A stretch of 64,000 nucleotides of DNA from Salminus brasiliensis. Taxonomy: Eukaryota > Chordata > Actinopteri > Characiformes > Bryconidae. The stretch spans positions 20,754,027 to 20,818,026 of the forward strand of contig NC_132893.1 in the NCBI RefSeq assembly GCF_030463535.1, read 5' to 3'. The stretch's first letter is position 1, and every line of letters begins with the position of its first letter. The position numbers and the translations under genes were made by a program. The notes under the pieces were generated by a model. The model was not told the DNA's origin and made no database searches. It saw nothing but the letters and a program-made list of their open reading frames with translations. Shown here piece after piece: positions 42,100-54,589 of the stretch.

Positions 42100-44615
42100 C
42101 TATAAAGGGTGAACCCTGTTCGTCTTCTTCAGGATCTGTTGGAGGTACAAAATGCTAAAGTTAGTCAAACTGAAACATTTCTGAGAGATATTTCAAGTAT
42201 AAAATTTTGGCCCATTATGTTCCCTCAACACTCGACTCACATACCTTAAACTGAGGGCATCTCAGCCTCCATGTTCTCCTTGTGGGCTGTGGATCAACAG
42301 GCCCTTCCTCCAGAACCGGCTCAGAGAGAAGGACATCTGGAGATGCATCACTCTGTCTCTGCTCAGAAGACGAACATGCAGGAGCGTCTGCAGAAGCAGC
42401 AGAGTGACGAACACCTTGCTGGGAAGAAAAGGAGCAGTCAGCCACTACAGAGTTACGTCTGAAGAACTTCTTCATCCTTCTCCGAAGTGTCCGGCAGGCT
42501 CTTTTAACTGCAGCACCAAGTCGACTACAGCAGAAGCAGCCGTACTCCTCCCCTACAACCTCTACACTTTGGCAAGTTACACTTGCACCACTACTGCTGC
42601 CGTCTTCTGGCTCAGGCATCACTGCCTCTTCCTCTCTCAGCTGTTGGGCACTGCAGAATGCTGACTCTTCTTCAGGGGTAGAAGGTCCCACAACATCTAC
42701 CTCATTCCCCAAAGAAGATGAAGAGTGATACTCTTCAGGGGTAGAACATGGCGCTCTGTGTCCCTCATTGCTCTGAGAGGAAGACGACTGAGAGTCTTCC
42801 TCATTGCTCAGCTGGTGTGGGTTAATGATGACAGCTTGTGGATAAGCCACAGCTGGTTGATTCCAAAACCTGTACAGAAGCAATGTGGAAAATGAGTCAT
42901 CTTTGATTTGTTATTCATTGTTAGTGAACTAAAACTGTAGGTTATCAGATTCCTCATTTACAGAACAGCTCTTTACTCTGAGTGACCTTTAATACTGCAT
43001 TATATGTACAATACATCATGTGTGTATCCTTACTGCCAGTGTTGCCAGACTGACTGTTTTAACTGAGGTAGCCGAGGTACAACACATGGGACAAATATAG
43101 CACTTCTTAAATCCTACAACAAAGGTCTGATATCACGGAGTCAATGTTTCCTGAAGGACAATCACTCTGCTACTAACTTCACATCCTACAAATTAGACTG
43201 AAAAATAATCCAGGGTGTAATCCTGAATCCTACCATATTCCAGGGCTGCCTTCTTCAGAATCCCCACAGCCATAGACAAACATCTGTATACTGGGTGGAC
43301 TTCCCTGTGCCTGACGTGAGAGAGGAAAGGATCATATATAAGTTCACATGTTAAACCTTAAACCTCAACTGTCTTATTTTAACTGGTGGGGGAAGCAGGC
43401 ATTGGTTGCTATAACTACAACACAAATACAGCCATTTTATTAACTATCCAATCCCACCAGTGAACCTACACGTATCTACATGAGTTTTAAATGTTGATGA
43501 TGGTAAAAAAGTTACAAATCTGAACGAATACAGTTTTCTTTAGGGACTATTTTTTGTCGTACAACACCCTGCAGCATGTATCCCATTTTAATGATATGCA
43601 GTATTAAGAACAGGTTTTAGACCCAGAATCTTCTCAGAACTCTGGTAAAACAGTGTCTCAGGTATCAAGCAGTGTATTCATAAACATTTGATGTAATAAC
43701 TTTCTGTGAAGGAGCTTTGAGAGGTTAAGACTTCTGGTTCCATTCACCACCACGGTGAACAAAACTGACTGGTGGGTTTCACACCAAACCCACTCTGACT
43801 GACTCTGTTCACATCTTAACTGATAATTATGCAGAAATCTACAGTAATTGTAGTAATTATCTATCATGCTTGAAGAAATTACTGTGTTATAAGGTGTGTT
43901 GTAAGACTTACGGTTCTCCTCTGACTCTGGTTTCTTTGCCTGAAATAAAAAAGAATATTTAATTATGTTAATTTAGTTAATTAGTTTTTCCACTGTTTCA
44001 GTAAATTAACATATATAATATGTAAATAAATAATCAATAAATAATCATACAGAAGGATTGCTTCGCTCAGCTGTTTCGCCAATTCTTCATTGGGGTCATT
44101 CTGGAAGGAGCAAGTGCCACCGGACGTGGATGGGCCGTCCAAGGTTGGGTCCTCCTCTTCTTTCTCCACTGCCTCTTCATCTGTCCCAGCAGTGTGGAGC
44201 TGCTGCTGCTGCCTGCCCTCACTGCTGTCCTCACACTCTTCCTCTAGAGATCCAAACACAGTCAACACACATTATTTCATTACCACACCAGGTAGTATGT
44301 GGACAGCCCCACATACTTTAAAGAAGATACAGGCTGAAAGTGGAAACCAGTGAAGTTGTTATAACTTGCACTGTCTAGTACCTTCAGTACAGTCAACCTA
44401 ACCCTATATATTTAACAATGCTTACAGTTGCTTTTATTTTGGCCATGTAATGTTCTCTATGAGAACATAGTGTCTGTACAGCTTGATCCATGAAGATCAC
44501 ACTTACCTACTGATGAGGAGTCCTCATAGGAGAACTGGTAATCAGACTCCACATCATTGGTCTCCTGTGGAGAGCTTTCAGGCTCAGGACGACAGGAATC
44601 GTCCCTCTCGCTCAT
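42100..44615 (-). CDS. Amplified-family gene C, intact, 355 residues, inverted copy
   Basis: Minus-strand exons 44507-44615, 44051-44243, 43912-43939, 43234-43310, 42245-42869 and 42100-42135 have exactly the lengths of gene A (109, 193, 28, 77, 625 and 36 nt). All GT-AG sites and phases are kept. The product is 355 residues, with the same layout as A: acidic N-terminus, QQQQ, FVYGCGDSEE..PGIW, TPEE segments, EEYGCFCCSRLG plus basic core, and the C-terminal VHPL. It differs from A by scattered substitutions, including SEPVLEEGPVDPQP for CEPVLEEEPVVPQP. Keeping an open frame over six exons in an inverted paralogue argues for constraint or very recent copying. Function unknown. Confidence 0.78.
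42245..42869 (-). CDS. Gene C exon 5 (625 nt)
   Basis: Open throughout, same length as gene A exon 5. The donor GTATGTGAG follows TTTAAG. It contains the Cys/Arg/Lys core. Confidence 0.82.
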
Positions 44616-44769
44616 TATGGTGTTGATTAAAATACAGTAGAACCTGTCTATCGGTTCTAGATATAATGGATCTAGAGTTTTAGCCTAAAAGCATGAACAT
44701 CAGTGTGAACATAGGAAAGTCTCACGAGCTGCTGAATCCTGACTGAGACGATCAGACAGAACCTGCCTT

Positions 44770-44818
44770 CTTATAGGAGTTAACATTCCATGACGTCACA
44801 ATGGAGCAACTGACCAAT
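44770..44818 (-). promoter_or_regulatory. Gene C core promoter with a single CRE
   Basis: On the minus strand, ATTGG (CCAAT at 44814-44818), TGACGTCA (44791-44798) and TATAAG (44770-44775) are present. The second CRE of A, B and D is missing, apparently by a small deletion. Confidence 0.75.
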
Positions 44819-44959
44819 CAGGTCAGTTTTACATCCCACGCTACAGAGCTATGAGGAGCAGAGCTGTGTCTCCTTCGGCTTTATTGACTGTATAGGACTG
44901 GATGTACACACAGGGCTGTGGAACAGTACTGCCCCCATCTGGAGGTTCTCTGTTAGTGC

Positions 44960-45919
44960 AGATTTGTACACTGCTACTGCAAACATCCTGACATAGATTG
45001 AGTAGTATATATAGTATATATATATATATATATATGTGGTCTATTCTACAATATTATTATTTTTAATATAATGGCTCAAAATCACTCCTCTACCAGTGGT
45101 TTGCACAGAGATTTTCGTCCTCTCTGCACGGTTTTACCCATCAGTGTGGACCAGCTTTTACTGTGTTCCGCTTACACACTTCTACAGGCATGAAGCCGCG
45201 CAGCTCCGCGAGCACTGCTCTCTATAGTACTCGGTGTAACCTTCACACTGACAGCAGCTGTACCGCCTATAACCAATAAACCAAGAACAGCAACAACAAA
45301 GACAGCTGTAGTTTAGTAGTTCAGTGCTGGAATAAACAAATGAATGTATTTGTTCTTTAAAAATGCTCCTTTTCCCCAAAACAAATCCTCAGTTTGATTC
45401 TGAAAAATGACTGAAGAGAAGTTTTCTACACTCATCGGTCCTGAATATCATGACTGCACCTGATCTGAGCGGGAAGGCGTTCAGTGCAGACAGTGCGGTG
45501 TAAAGCTGGTCCTGCTGGATTCAGATCATTTAGCTCCTTCTGAATAAGCGCTCTGCTCAAATCACAGAAATGACCGGTTTCTGCTAGAACCTGAAAGCCA
45601 TGTTTCAACACGGGTTTGAGGGAGATTTTCTGGCGTGTTTGTGGCCAGTACTTATCCAAGCTAGTGCTAGCTAGCGAGCTAGGTCAGTGCTTGTCCAGTT
45701 TGAGCTGATTAGGCTCTTGTTTGCTTTAAATAATTCTGAGGTGTTTCTGGTAAAACCTGAAAGTCATGCTTCAAGACCTTTTAGTAAAGAGTGGACAGGA
45801 GGAGGAGGCTTGAGCAGAGGAGCAGTCTCACCCCACATAGCAGTCTTTTGATTACATTTAATTAATTTAAAAATTTAATGTAATTTATGATACAAATATA
45901 TAATGTGGGTCTACTACTG
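44960..45919. other. Spacer between gene C and the minisatellite, no gene
   Basis: A (TA)n run lies at about 45,006-45,035. Duplicon pieces recur here: 'tctaccagtggtttgcacagagattttcgtcctctctgcacgg' (45,090-45,132) and 45,357-45,445, like 35,705-35,790 inverted. The stretch 45,466-45,580 matches 37,340-37,445. No coding region is supported. Confidence 0.45.
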
Positions 45920-46222
45920 AGGTAAATTCATGATTAGCACTGATGATGTAAATTTAATATAAGCACTGCTGAGGAAAGTTTAATATTAGCACTGCTGTGG
46001 TAAATTTAATATTAGCTCTGCTGAGGAAAGTTTAATATTAGCACTGCTGAAAGTTTAATATAAGCTCTGCTGAGATAAATTAAATTTTAGCACTGTGGAG
46101 GTAAATGTATGATTATCACTGTTGAGGTAGATTTATGATTAGGTCTGCTGAGGTAAATTAGTGATTAGCACGGCTATTAATGTATGATTAGTTCTGCTGA
46201 GGACGATTTTATATCAGCACTG
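45920..46222 (+). repeat. 26-bp minisatellite, degenerate edge of main array
   Basis: Eleven or so diverged monomers (ATGATTAGCACTG, AATATAAGCACTG and others), typical of an array edge. Separated from the main array by an inserted element. Confidence 0.88.
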
Positions 46223-46225
46223 TTG

Positions 46226-46684
46226 TGTCATGCTGGCTAGGCTAGACATTGACGGGTGAACACTCACAGGGACGGTGCGATGCAGGATTTATTAACAGAA
46301 CAGGAGAAAACACAAGAGTGCAGCAATAGCCAGTGATGAAGGACAAACAAGACAAAACAACCTGGGCTAAACCTGAAGGCCACCTGAGGCTGGTAGGCAG
46401 CCAGGGAGCAAAGCGAGACGGGGCAAACCAACCGGAGGGAGGAAGACTAGAACATAAAGCCACTGCAAGCAAGACCAGTAAAACCAAACCGCGCTCGGAG
46501 ACCGAACTTACAGGACTCCAACACGAGGGAATCGGACGCCGAGTCCCACAGGCGACCGACCGGTAAGCCAAGAAGCGAACTCCCCCAGACATGAACCGGC
46601 TCTTAAAGAGCCTACACTAGCGACCACCATGAACCCACCTAGAATCCTCATAACCTGAAGCCAACCATACAGCTCGGCCTGACA
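46226..46684 (-). mobile_element. Putative solo LTR inserted in the minisatellite
   Basis: A 459-bp block, GC-richer than its surroundings, interrupts the array. Its ends are TGTCA and TGACA, the TG..CA inverted ends of an LTR. Read on the minus strand it has a TATA-like TTTAAG in the first half and AATAAA near 46,287-46,292 before the 3' end, as expected for an LTR. I see no target-site duplication (TGTTG against GGAAC), which weakens the case. No internal retroviral genes are present. Confidence 0.55.
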
Positions 46685-46729
46685 GGAACAATTCTCAGCA
46701 ACGAGAAGATTTGCTCCCTTTATACCCCA

Positions 46730-49700
46730 TTTAATATTAGCACTGCTGAGGTAGATTTAATATTAGCTCTGCTGAGGTAAATATAATATAAGCACTGCTG
46801 AGGTAAATTTAATATTAGCTCTGCTGAGGTAAATTTAATATTAGCTCTGCTGAGGTAAATTTAATATTATCACTGCTGAGGTAAATATAATATAAGCACT
46901 GCTGAGGTAGATTTAATATTAGCTCTGCTGAGGTAGATTTAATATTAGCACTGCTGAGGTAGATTTAATATTAGCTCTGCTGAGGTAAATATAATATAAG
47001 CACTGCTGAGGTAAATTTAATATTAGCTCTGCTGAGGTAAATTTAATATTAGCTCTGCTGAGGTAAATTTAATATTAGCACTGCTGAGGTAAATTTAATA
47101 TTAGCTCTGCTGAGGTAAATTTAATATTAGCTCTGCTGAGGTAAATTTAATATTAGCACTGCTGAGGTAAATTTAATATTAGCTCTGCTGAGATAAATTT
47201 AATATTAGCACTGCTGAGGTAGATTTAATATTAGCTCTGCTGAGGTAAATTTAATATTAGCGCTGCTGAGGTAGATTTAATATTAGCACTGCTGACGTAA
47301 ATTTAATATTAGCTCTGCTGAGGTAAATTTAATATTAGCACTGCTGAGGTAGATTTAATATTAGCACTGCTGACGTAAATTTAATATTAGCTCTGCTGAG
47401 GTAAATTTAATATTAGCACTGCTGAGGTAGATTTAATATTAGCTCTGCTGAGGTAAATTTAATATTAGCACTGCTGAGGTAGATTTAATATTAGCTCTGC
47501 TGAGGTAAATTTAATATTAGCTCTGCTGAGGTAAATTTAATATTAGCGCTGCTGAGGTAGATTTAATATTAGCACTGCTGACGTAAATTTAATATTAGCT
47601 CTGCTGAGGTAAATTTAATATTAGCACTGCTGAGGTAGATTTAATATTAGCTCTGCTGAGGTAAATTTAATATTAGCACTGCTGAGGTAGATTTAATATT
47701 AGCTCTGCTGAGGTAAATTTAATATTAGCGCTGCTGAGGTAGATTTAATATTAGCACTGCTGACGTAAATTTAATATTAGCTCTGCTGAGGTAAATTTAA
47801 TATTAGCACTGCTGAGGTAGATTTAATATTAGCACTGCTGAGGTAAATTTAATATTAGCACTGCTGAGGTAGATTTAATATTAGCACTGCTGACGTAAAT
47901 TTAATATTAGCTCTGCTGAGGTAAATTTAATATTAGCTCTGCTGAGGTAAATTTAATATTAGCACTGCTGAGGTAGATTTAATATTAGCTCTGCTGAGGT
48001 AAATTTAATATTAGCACTGCTGAGGTAGATTTAATATTAGCACTGCTGACGTAAATTTAATATTAGCTCTGCTGAGGTAAATTTAATATTAGCACTGCTG
48101 ACGTAAATTTAATATTAGCTCTGCTGAGGTAAATTTAATATTAGCTCTGCTGAGGTAAATTTAATATTAGCACTGCTGAGGTAGATTTAATATTAGCTCT
48201 GCTGAGGTAGATTTAATATTAGCTCTGCTGAGGTAGATTTAATATTAGCACTGCTGACGTAAATTTAATATTAGCTCTGCTGAGGTAAATTTAATATTAG
48301 CTCTGCTGAGGTAAATTTAATATTAGCACTGCTGACGTAAATTTAATATTAGCACTGCTGACGTAAATTTAATATTAGCTCTGCTGAGGTAAATTTAATA
48401 TTAGCACTGCTGAGGTAGATTTAATATTAGCTCTGCTGAGGTAAATTTAATATTAGCACTGCTGAGGTAGATTTAATATTAGCACTGCTGACGTAAATTT
48501 AATATTAGCTCTGCTGAGGTAAATTTAATATTAGCACTGCTGAGGTAGATTTAATATTAGCACTGCTGAGGTAAATTTAATATTAGCACTGCTGAGGTAG
48601 ATTTAATATTAGCACTGCTGACGTAAATTTAATATTAGCTCTGCTGAGGTAAATTTAATATTAGCACTGCTGACGTAAATTTAATATTAGCTCTGCTGAG
48701 GTAAATTTAATATTAGCTCTGCTGAGGTAAATTTAATATTAGCACTGCTGAGGTAAATTTAATATTAGCTCTGCTGAGGTAAATTTAATATTAGCACTGC
48801 TGAGGTAAATTTAATATTAGCTCTGCTGAGGTAAATTTAATATTAGCACTGCTGAGGTAAATTTAATATTAGCTCTGCTGAGGTAAATTTAATATTAGCA
48901 CTGCTGAGGTAAATTTAATATTAGCTCTGCTGAGGTAAATTTAATATTAGCTCTGCTGAGGTAAATTTAATATTAGCTCTGCTGAGGTAAATTTAATATT
49001 ATTATTATTATTATTATTATTTCATATTAGCTCTGCTGTGGTAGATTTAATATTATTATTATTATTATTATTATTTAATATTAGCACTGCTGAGGTAGAT
49101 TTAATATTAGCTCTGCTGAGGTAAATTTAATATTAGCACTGCTGAGGTAAATTTATGATTAGCACTGCTGAGGTAAATTTAATATTAGCACTGCTGAGGT
49201 AAATTTAATATTAGCTCTGCTGAGGTAAATTTAATATTAGCACTGCTGACGTAAATTTAATATTAGCTCTGCTGAGGTAAATTTAATATTAGCACTGCTG
49301 AGGTAAATTTAATATTAGCTCTGCTGAGGTAAATTTAATATTAGCTCTGCTGAGGTAAATTTAATATTAGCTCTGCTGAGGTAAATTTAATATTAGCACT
49401 GCTGACGTAAATTTAATATTAGCTCTGCTGAGGTAAATTTAATATTAGCACTGCTGAGGTAAATTTAATATTAGCACTGCTGACGTAAATTTAATATTAG
49501 CTCTGCTGAGGTAAATTTAATATTAGCACTGCTGAGGTAAATTTAATATTAGCTCTGCTGAGGTAAATTTAATATTATTATTATTATTATTATTATTATT
49601 TCATATTAGCTCTGCTGTGGTAGATTTAATATTATTATTATTATTATTATTATTTAATATTAGCACTGCTGAGGTAGATTTAATATTAGCTCTGCTGAGG

Positions 49701-52700
49701 TAAATTTAATATTAGCACTGCTGAGGTAAATTTATGATTAGCACTGCTGAGGTAAATTTAATATTAGCACTGCTGAGGTAAATTTAATATTAGCTCTGCT
49801 GAGGTAAATTTAATATTAGCACTGCTGACGTAAATTTAATATTAGCTCTGCTGAGGTAAATTTAATATTAGCACTGCTGAGGTAAATTTAATATTAGCAC
49901 TGCTGACGTAAATTTAATATTAGCTCTGCTGAGGTAAATTTAATATTAGCTCTGCTGAGGTAAATTTAATATTAGCTCTGCTGAGGTAAATTTAATATTA
50001 GCACTGCTGACGTAAATTTAATATTAGCTCTGCTGAGGTAAATTTAATATTAGCACTGCTGAGGTAAATTTAATATTAGCACTGCTGACGTAAATTTAAT
50101 ATTAGCTCTGCTGAGGTAAATTTAATATTAGCACTGCTGAGGTAAATTTAATATTAGCTCTGCTGAGGTAAATTTAATATTAGCACTGCTGAGGTAAATT
50201 TAATATTAGCACTGCTGAGGTAAATTTAATATTATTATTATTATTATTATTATTTCATATTAGCTCTGCTGTGGTAGATTTAATATTAGCACTGCTGAGG
50301 TAGATTTAATATTAGCACTGTTGAGGTAAATTTAATATTAGCTCTGCTGTGGTAAATTTAATATTAGCACTGCTGAGGTAAATTTAATATTAGCACTGCT
50401 GAGGTAAATTTAATATTAGCTCTGCTGTGGTAAATATAATATTATTATTATTATTATTATTTCATATTAGCTCTGCTGTGGTAGATTTAATATTAGCACT
50501 GCTGAGGTAGATTTAATATTAGCACTGCTGAGGTAAATTTAATATTAGCTCTGCTGAGGTAAATTTAATATTAGCTCTGCTGAGGTAAATTTAATATTAG
50601 CACTGCTGACGTAAATTTAATATTAGCTCTGCTGAGGTAAATTTAATATTAGCACTGCTGAGGTAAATTTAATATTAGCTCTGCTGAGGTAAATTTAATA
50701 TTAGCACTGCTGAGGTAAATTTAATATTAGCTCTGCTGAGGTAAATTTAATATTATTATTATTATTATTATTATTTCATATTAGCTCTGCTGTGGTAGAT
50801 TTAATATTATTATTATTATTATTATTATTTAATATTAGCACTGCTGAGGTAGATTTAATATTAGCTCTGCTGAGGTAAATTTAATATTAGCACTGCTGAG
50901 GTAAATTTATGATTAGCACTGCTGAGGTAAATTTAATATTAGCACTGCTGAGGTAAATTTAATATTAGCTCTGCTGAGGTAAATTTAATATTAGCACTGC
51001 TGAGGTAAATTTAATATTAGCACTGCTGAGGTAAATTTAATATTAGCTCTGCTGAGGTAAATTTAATATTATTATTATTATTATTATTATTTCATATTAG
51101 CTCTGCTGTGGTAGATTTAATATTAGCACTGCTGAGGTAGATTTAATATTAGCACTGTTGAGGTAAATTTAATATTAGCTCTGCTGTGGTAAATTTAATA
51201 TTAGCACTGCTGAGGTAAATTTAATATTAGCACTGCTGAGGTAAATTTAATATTAGCTCTGCTGTGGTAAATATAATATTATTATTATTATTATTATTTC
51301 ATATTAGCTCTGCTGTGGTAGATTTAATATTAGCACTGCTGAGGTAGATTTAATATTAGCACTGCTGAGGTAAATTTAATATTAGCTCTGCTGAGGTAAA
51401 TTTAATATTAGCTCTGCTGTGGTAAATATAATATTATTATTATTATTATTATTATTTCATATTAGCTCTGCTGTGGTAGATTTAATATTAGCACTGCTGA
51501 GGTAGATTTAATATTAGCACTGTTGAGGTAAATTTAATATTAGCTCTGCTGTGGTAAATTTAATATTAGCACTGTTGAGGTAAATTTAATATTAGCACTG
51601 CTGAGGTAAATTTAATATTAGCTCTGCTGTGGTAAATTTAATATTAGCTCTGCTGAGGTAAATATAATATTAGCACTGCTGAGGTAAATTTAATATTAGC
51701 ACTGCTGAGGTAAATTTAATATTAGCTCTGCTGTGGTAAATTTAATATTAGCTCTGCTGAGGTAAATATAATATTAGCACTGCTGAGGTAAATTTAATAT
51801 TAGCACTGCTGAGGTAGATTTAATATTAGCACTGCTGAGGTAAATTTAATATTAGCACTGCTGAGGTAAATTTAATATTAGCACTGCTGAGGTAAATTTA
51901 ATATTAGCTCTGCTGTGGTAAATTTAATATTAGCTCTGCTGTGGTAAATTTAATATTAGCACTGCTGAGGTAAATATAATATTAGCACTGTTAATATTAG
52001 CACTGCTGAGGTAGATTTAATATTAGCACTGCTGAGGTAAATTTAATATTAGCACTGCTGAGGTAAATTTAATATTAGCACTGCTGTGGTAAATTTAATA
52101 TTAGCTCTGCTGTGGTAAATTTAATATTAGCACTGCTGAGGTAAATTTAATATTAGCACTGCTGAGGTAAATTTAATATTAGCACTGCTGTGGTAAATTT
52201 AATATTAGCTCTGCTGTGGTAAATTTAATATTAGCTCTGCTGAGGTAAATTTAATATTAGCACTGCTGAGGTAGATTTAATATTAGCACTGCTGAGGTAA
52301 ATATAATATTAGCACTGCTGAGGTAAATTTAATATTAGCACTGCTGAGGTACATTTAATATTAGCTCTGCTGAGGTAAATTTAATATTATTATTATTATT
52401 ATTATTTCATATTAGCTCTGCTGTGGTAGATTTAATATTAGCACTGCTGAGGTAGATTTAATATTAGCTCTGCTAAGGTAAATTTAATATTAGCACTGCT
52501 GTGGTAAATTTAATATTAGCACTGCTGAGGTAAATTTAATATTAGCACTGCTGAGGTAAATTTAATATTAGCTCTGCTGAGGTAAATTTAATATTATTAT
52601 TATTATTATTATTATTATTTCATATTAGCTCTGCTGTGGTAGATTTAATATTAGCACTGCTGAGGTAGATTTAATATTAGCACTGTTGAGGTAAATATAA

Positions 52701-52797
52701 TATTAGCACTGTTGAGGTAAATATAATATTAGCACTGCTGAGGTAAATTTAATATTAGCACTGTTGAGGTAAATTTAATATTAGCACTTCTGAGGCA
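46730..52797 (+). repeat. Major 26-bp minisatellite array, about 6.1 kb, with higher-order structure
   Basis: Roughly 230 units of TTAGCWCTGCTGAGGTARATTTAATA. Variants alternate at fixed sites: CAC or CTC, GAGG, GACG or GTGG, AAAT or AGAT. In 47,200-48,650 these often follow a three-monomer (78-bp) order. From about 48,995, TTA-trinucleotide modules interrupt the array repeatedly (near 49,000, 49,055, 49,575, 49,630, 50,235, 50,445, 50,755, 50,810, 51,065, 51,280, 51,435, 52,390 and 52,590). No coding capacity. Confidence 0.97.
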
Positions 52798-53714
52798 CTT
52801 TAATAATTTGACTGTTTGAAATGTTCATTCTTACTTATAAAATAATTTTAAAAAATCATGCACTTCTGTTAAAAAAATCACTTTGATCACTTAATGATAA
52901 AATGAAGCTTGTAGTACTAGTTCAACAAAATATGCAACATATGGATACATTTTGTAACCAAATGTTTTCTGTAAAATAAAAACATAGATTTTATTATATC
53001 TTTTTTGCAAATATAAAAAACAATAATTACATCAAAACTATTAAAAACTAAACTAAAATAACATAATTTTAATAGAATTATTATTGTCAGAATAGAAGGT
53101 TTTATAGAATTTGTTGTTTTTAGTGACTCTATGAACCCATGTTTGGAGTCGCTTGCCTCAACAATAGGCTCAAAGCAGTACAGCTGCAGGTCTGAGTGAT
53201 GTGCGCAGCCAGTGAGTTGTGGGTGTACTTGGTCTGCACAGTGGATCACTCCTCTACCAGTGGTTTGCACAGAGATTTTCGTCCTCTCTGCACGGTGTAG
53301 AAAACTTTCTCTTCAGTCATTTTTCAGAATCGAACTGTGGATTTGTTTTGGGGAAAATGAGCATTTTTAAAGAACAATATCCAGTTATTTAATTCAGAAA
53401 ATATTATGTCATATTAATTATATTTTATAAATGTCACTTGTACAATGTTAGAGGATAACCTTCCTGAAACCCATTAAATATGTTGCAGAACTTTTTTTGT
53501 TATTTGTTATTTTGTTATTGATATAGTAATAAATCAGTAATAAATAATAAAATAACATCCAGGTCTCCAGAGAAATTTATAAATATGTGACTGAAAGACT
53601 TAATATAGATCCAGCCTTGATGCATACACACGGATCACTGACGCAACCCAGAACCACAGAAATCAATCAATCTGAACAGAGATTGTTACAAAGCAACCAG
53701 TGTGGTTTTATTAC
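52798..53714 (+). other. Duplicon spacer upstream of gene D, no gene
   Basis: Near-identical to 25,554-26,464, with small indels (for example near 52,998-53,005). Confidence 0.6.
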
Positions 53715-53985
53715 CTGAACCTAAACCTAAACTTAACCTACTACACCTACACCTATACTACCACACCTAAATGTAATCCTAGCCTAAATTCTAGCTACTA
53801 CACCTAAACCTAAACTACTACACCTAATTCTAACCTGAGCGTAAACCAAAACGTAACGTACTACACCTAAATCTAATTCTAAACTTATTCCAAATGTAAA
53901 CTAAACCTAGTAAACCTTAACTTGAACCTAAACTTAACCAAATACACCTAAGCCTAAACCACTACACCTAAACCTAATCTCCAAA
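53715..53985 (+). repeat. Degenerate CCTAAA-like repeat, shorter copy
   Basis: Same unit as 26,465-27,012, but about 275 bp shorter, having fewer of the longer imperfect units. Confidence 0.82.
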
Positions 53986-54368
53986 ATTTGGACCACTTAA
54001 CATTTTTAAATCCCAAAAAGTGTCCAGGAAGAACATATGGAGGATGTGCGGTCACCCTGAATAAATGCAGTACTGTGAGGGGGCAAATACTTTTTCACAG
54101 GGCTTATTTGCATGTAGAATATATTTGTAAATCACTGCAGAAATAAAAGTGTGTTTAGAGATTGATATGTTTCACTTTATTTATTAAAACATTTTGATGG
54201 AGCTTCTAAAAGAATCACTAAAAATCTGCAGTAACAGAGAATCTCCAGAGGGGGGCAGTACTGTACCACAGCCCTGTGTGTACATCCAGTCCTATACAGT
54301 CAATGAAGCCGAAGGAGACACAGCTCTGCTCCTCATAGCTCTGTAGCGTGGGATGTAAAACTGACCTG

Positions 54369-54434
54369 ATTGGTCTGACTCCGTTGTTCCATTGTGACGT
54401 CATCGATGACATCACAGAACATGACTCCTATAAG
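54369..54434 (+). promoter_or_regulatory. Gene D core promoter: CCAAT, CRE pair, TATA
   Basis: ATTGG lies near 54,369-54,373, TGACGTCA at 54395-54402, TGACATCA at 54407-54414 and TATAAG at 54429-54434. The second CRE has the same G-to-A change as in gene A. Confidence 0.75.
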
Positions 54435-54589
54435 AAGGCAGGTTCTGTCTGATCGTCTCAGTCAGGATTCAGCAGCTCCTGAGACTTTCCTTTGTTCACA
54501 CTGATGTTCATGCTTTTAGGCTGAAACTCCATCCATCTTATCTAGAACCGATAGACAGGTTCTACAACAGTATTTTCATCAACTGCAGA

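Noticed and set aside
46242..46592. 116-codon minus-strand frame inside the inserted block
   Set aside because: It lies within the putative LTR and shows no protein family features; probably a chance frame.
46730..52797. CRISPR-like regular repeats
   Set aside because: The 26-bp units are directly adjacent without unique spacers and vary by single bases; this is a eukaryotic minisatellite.
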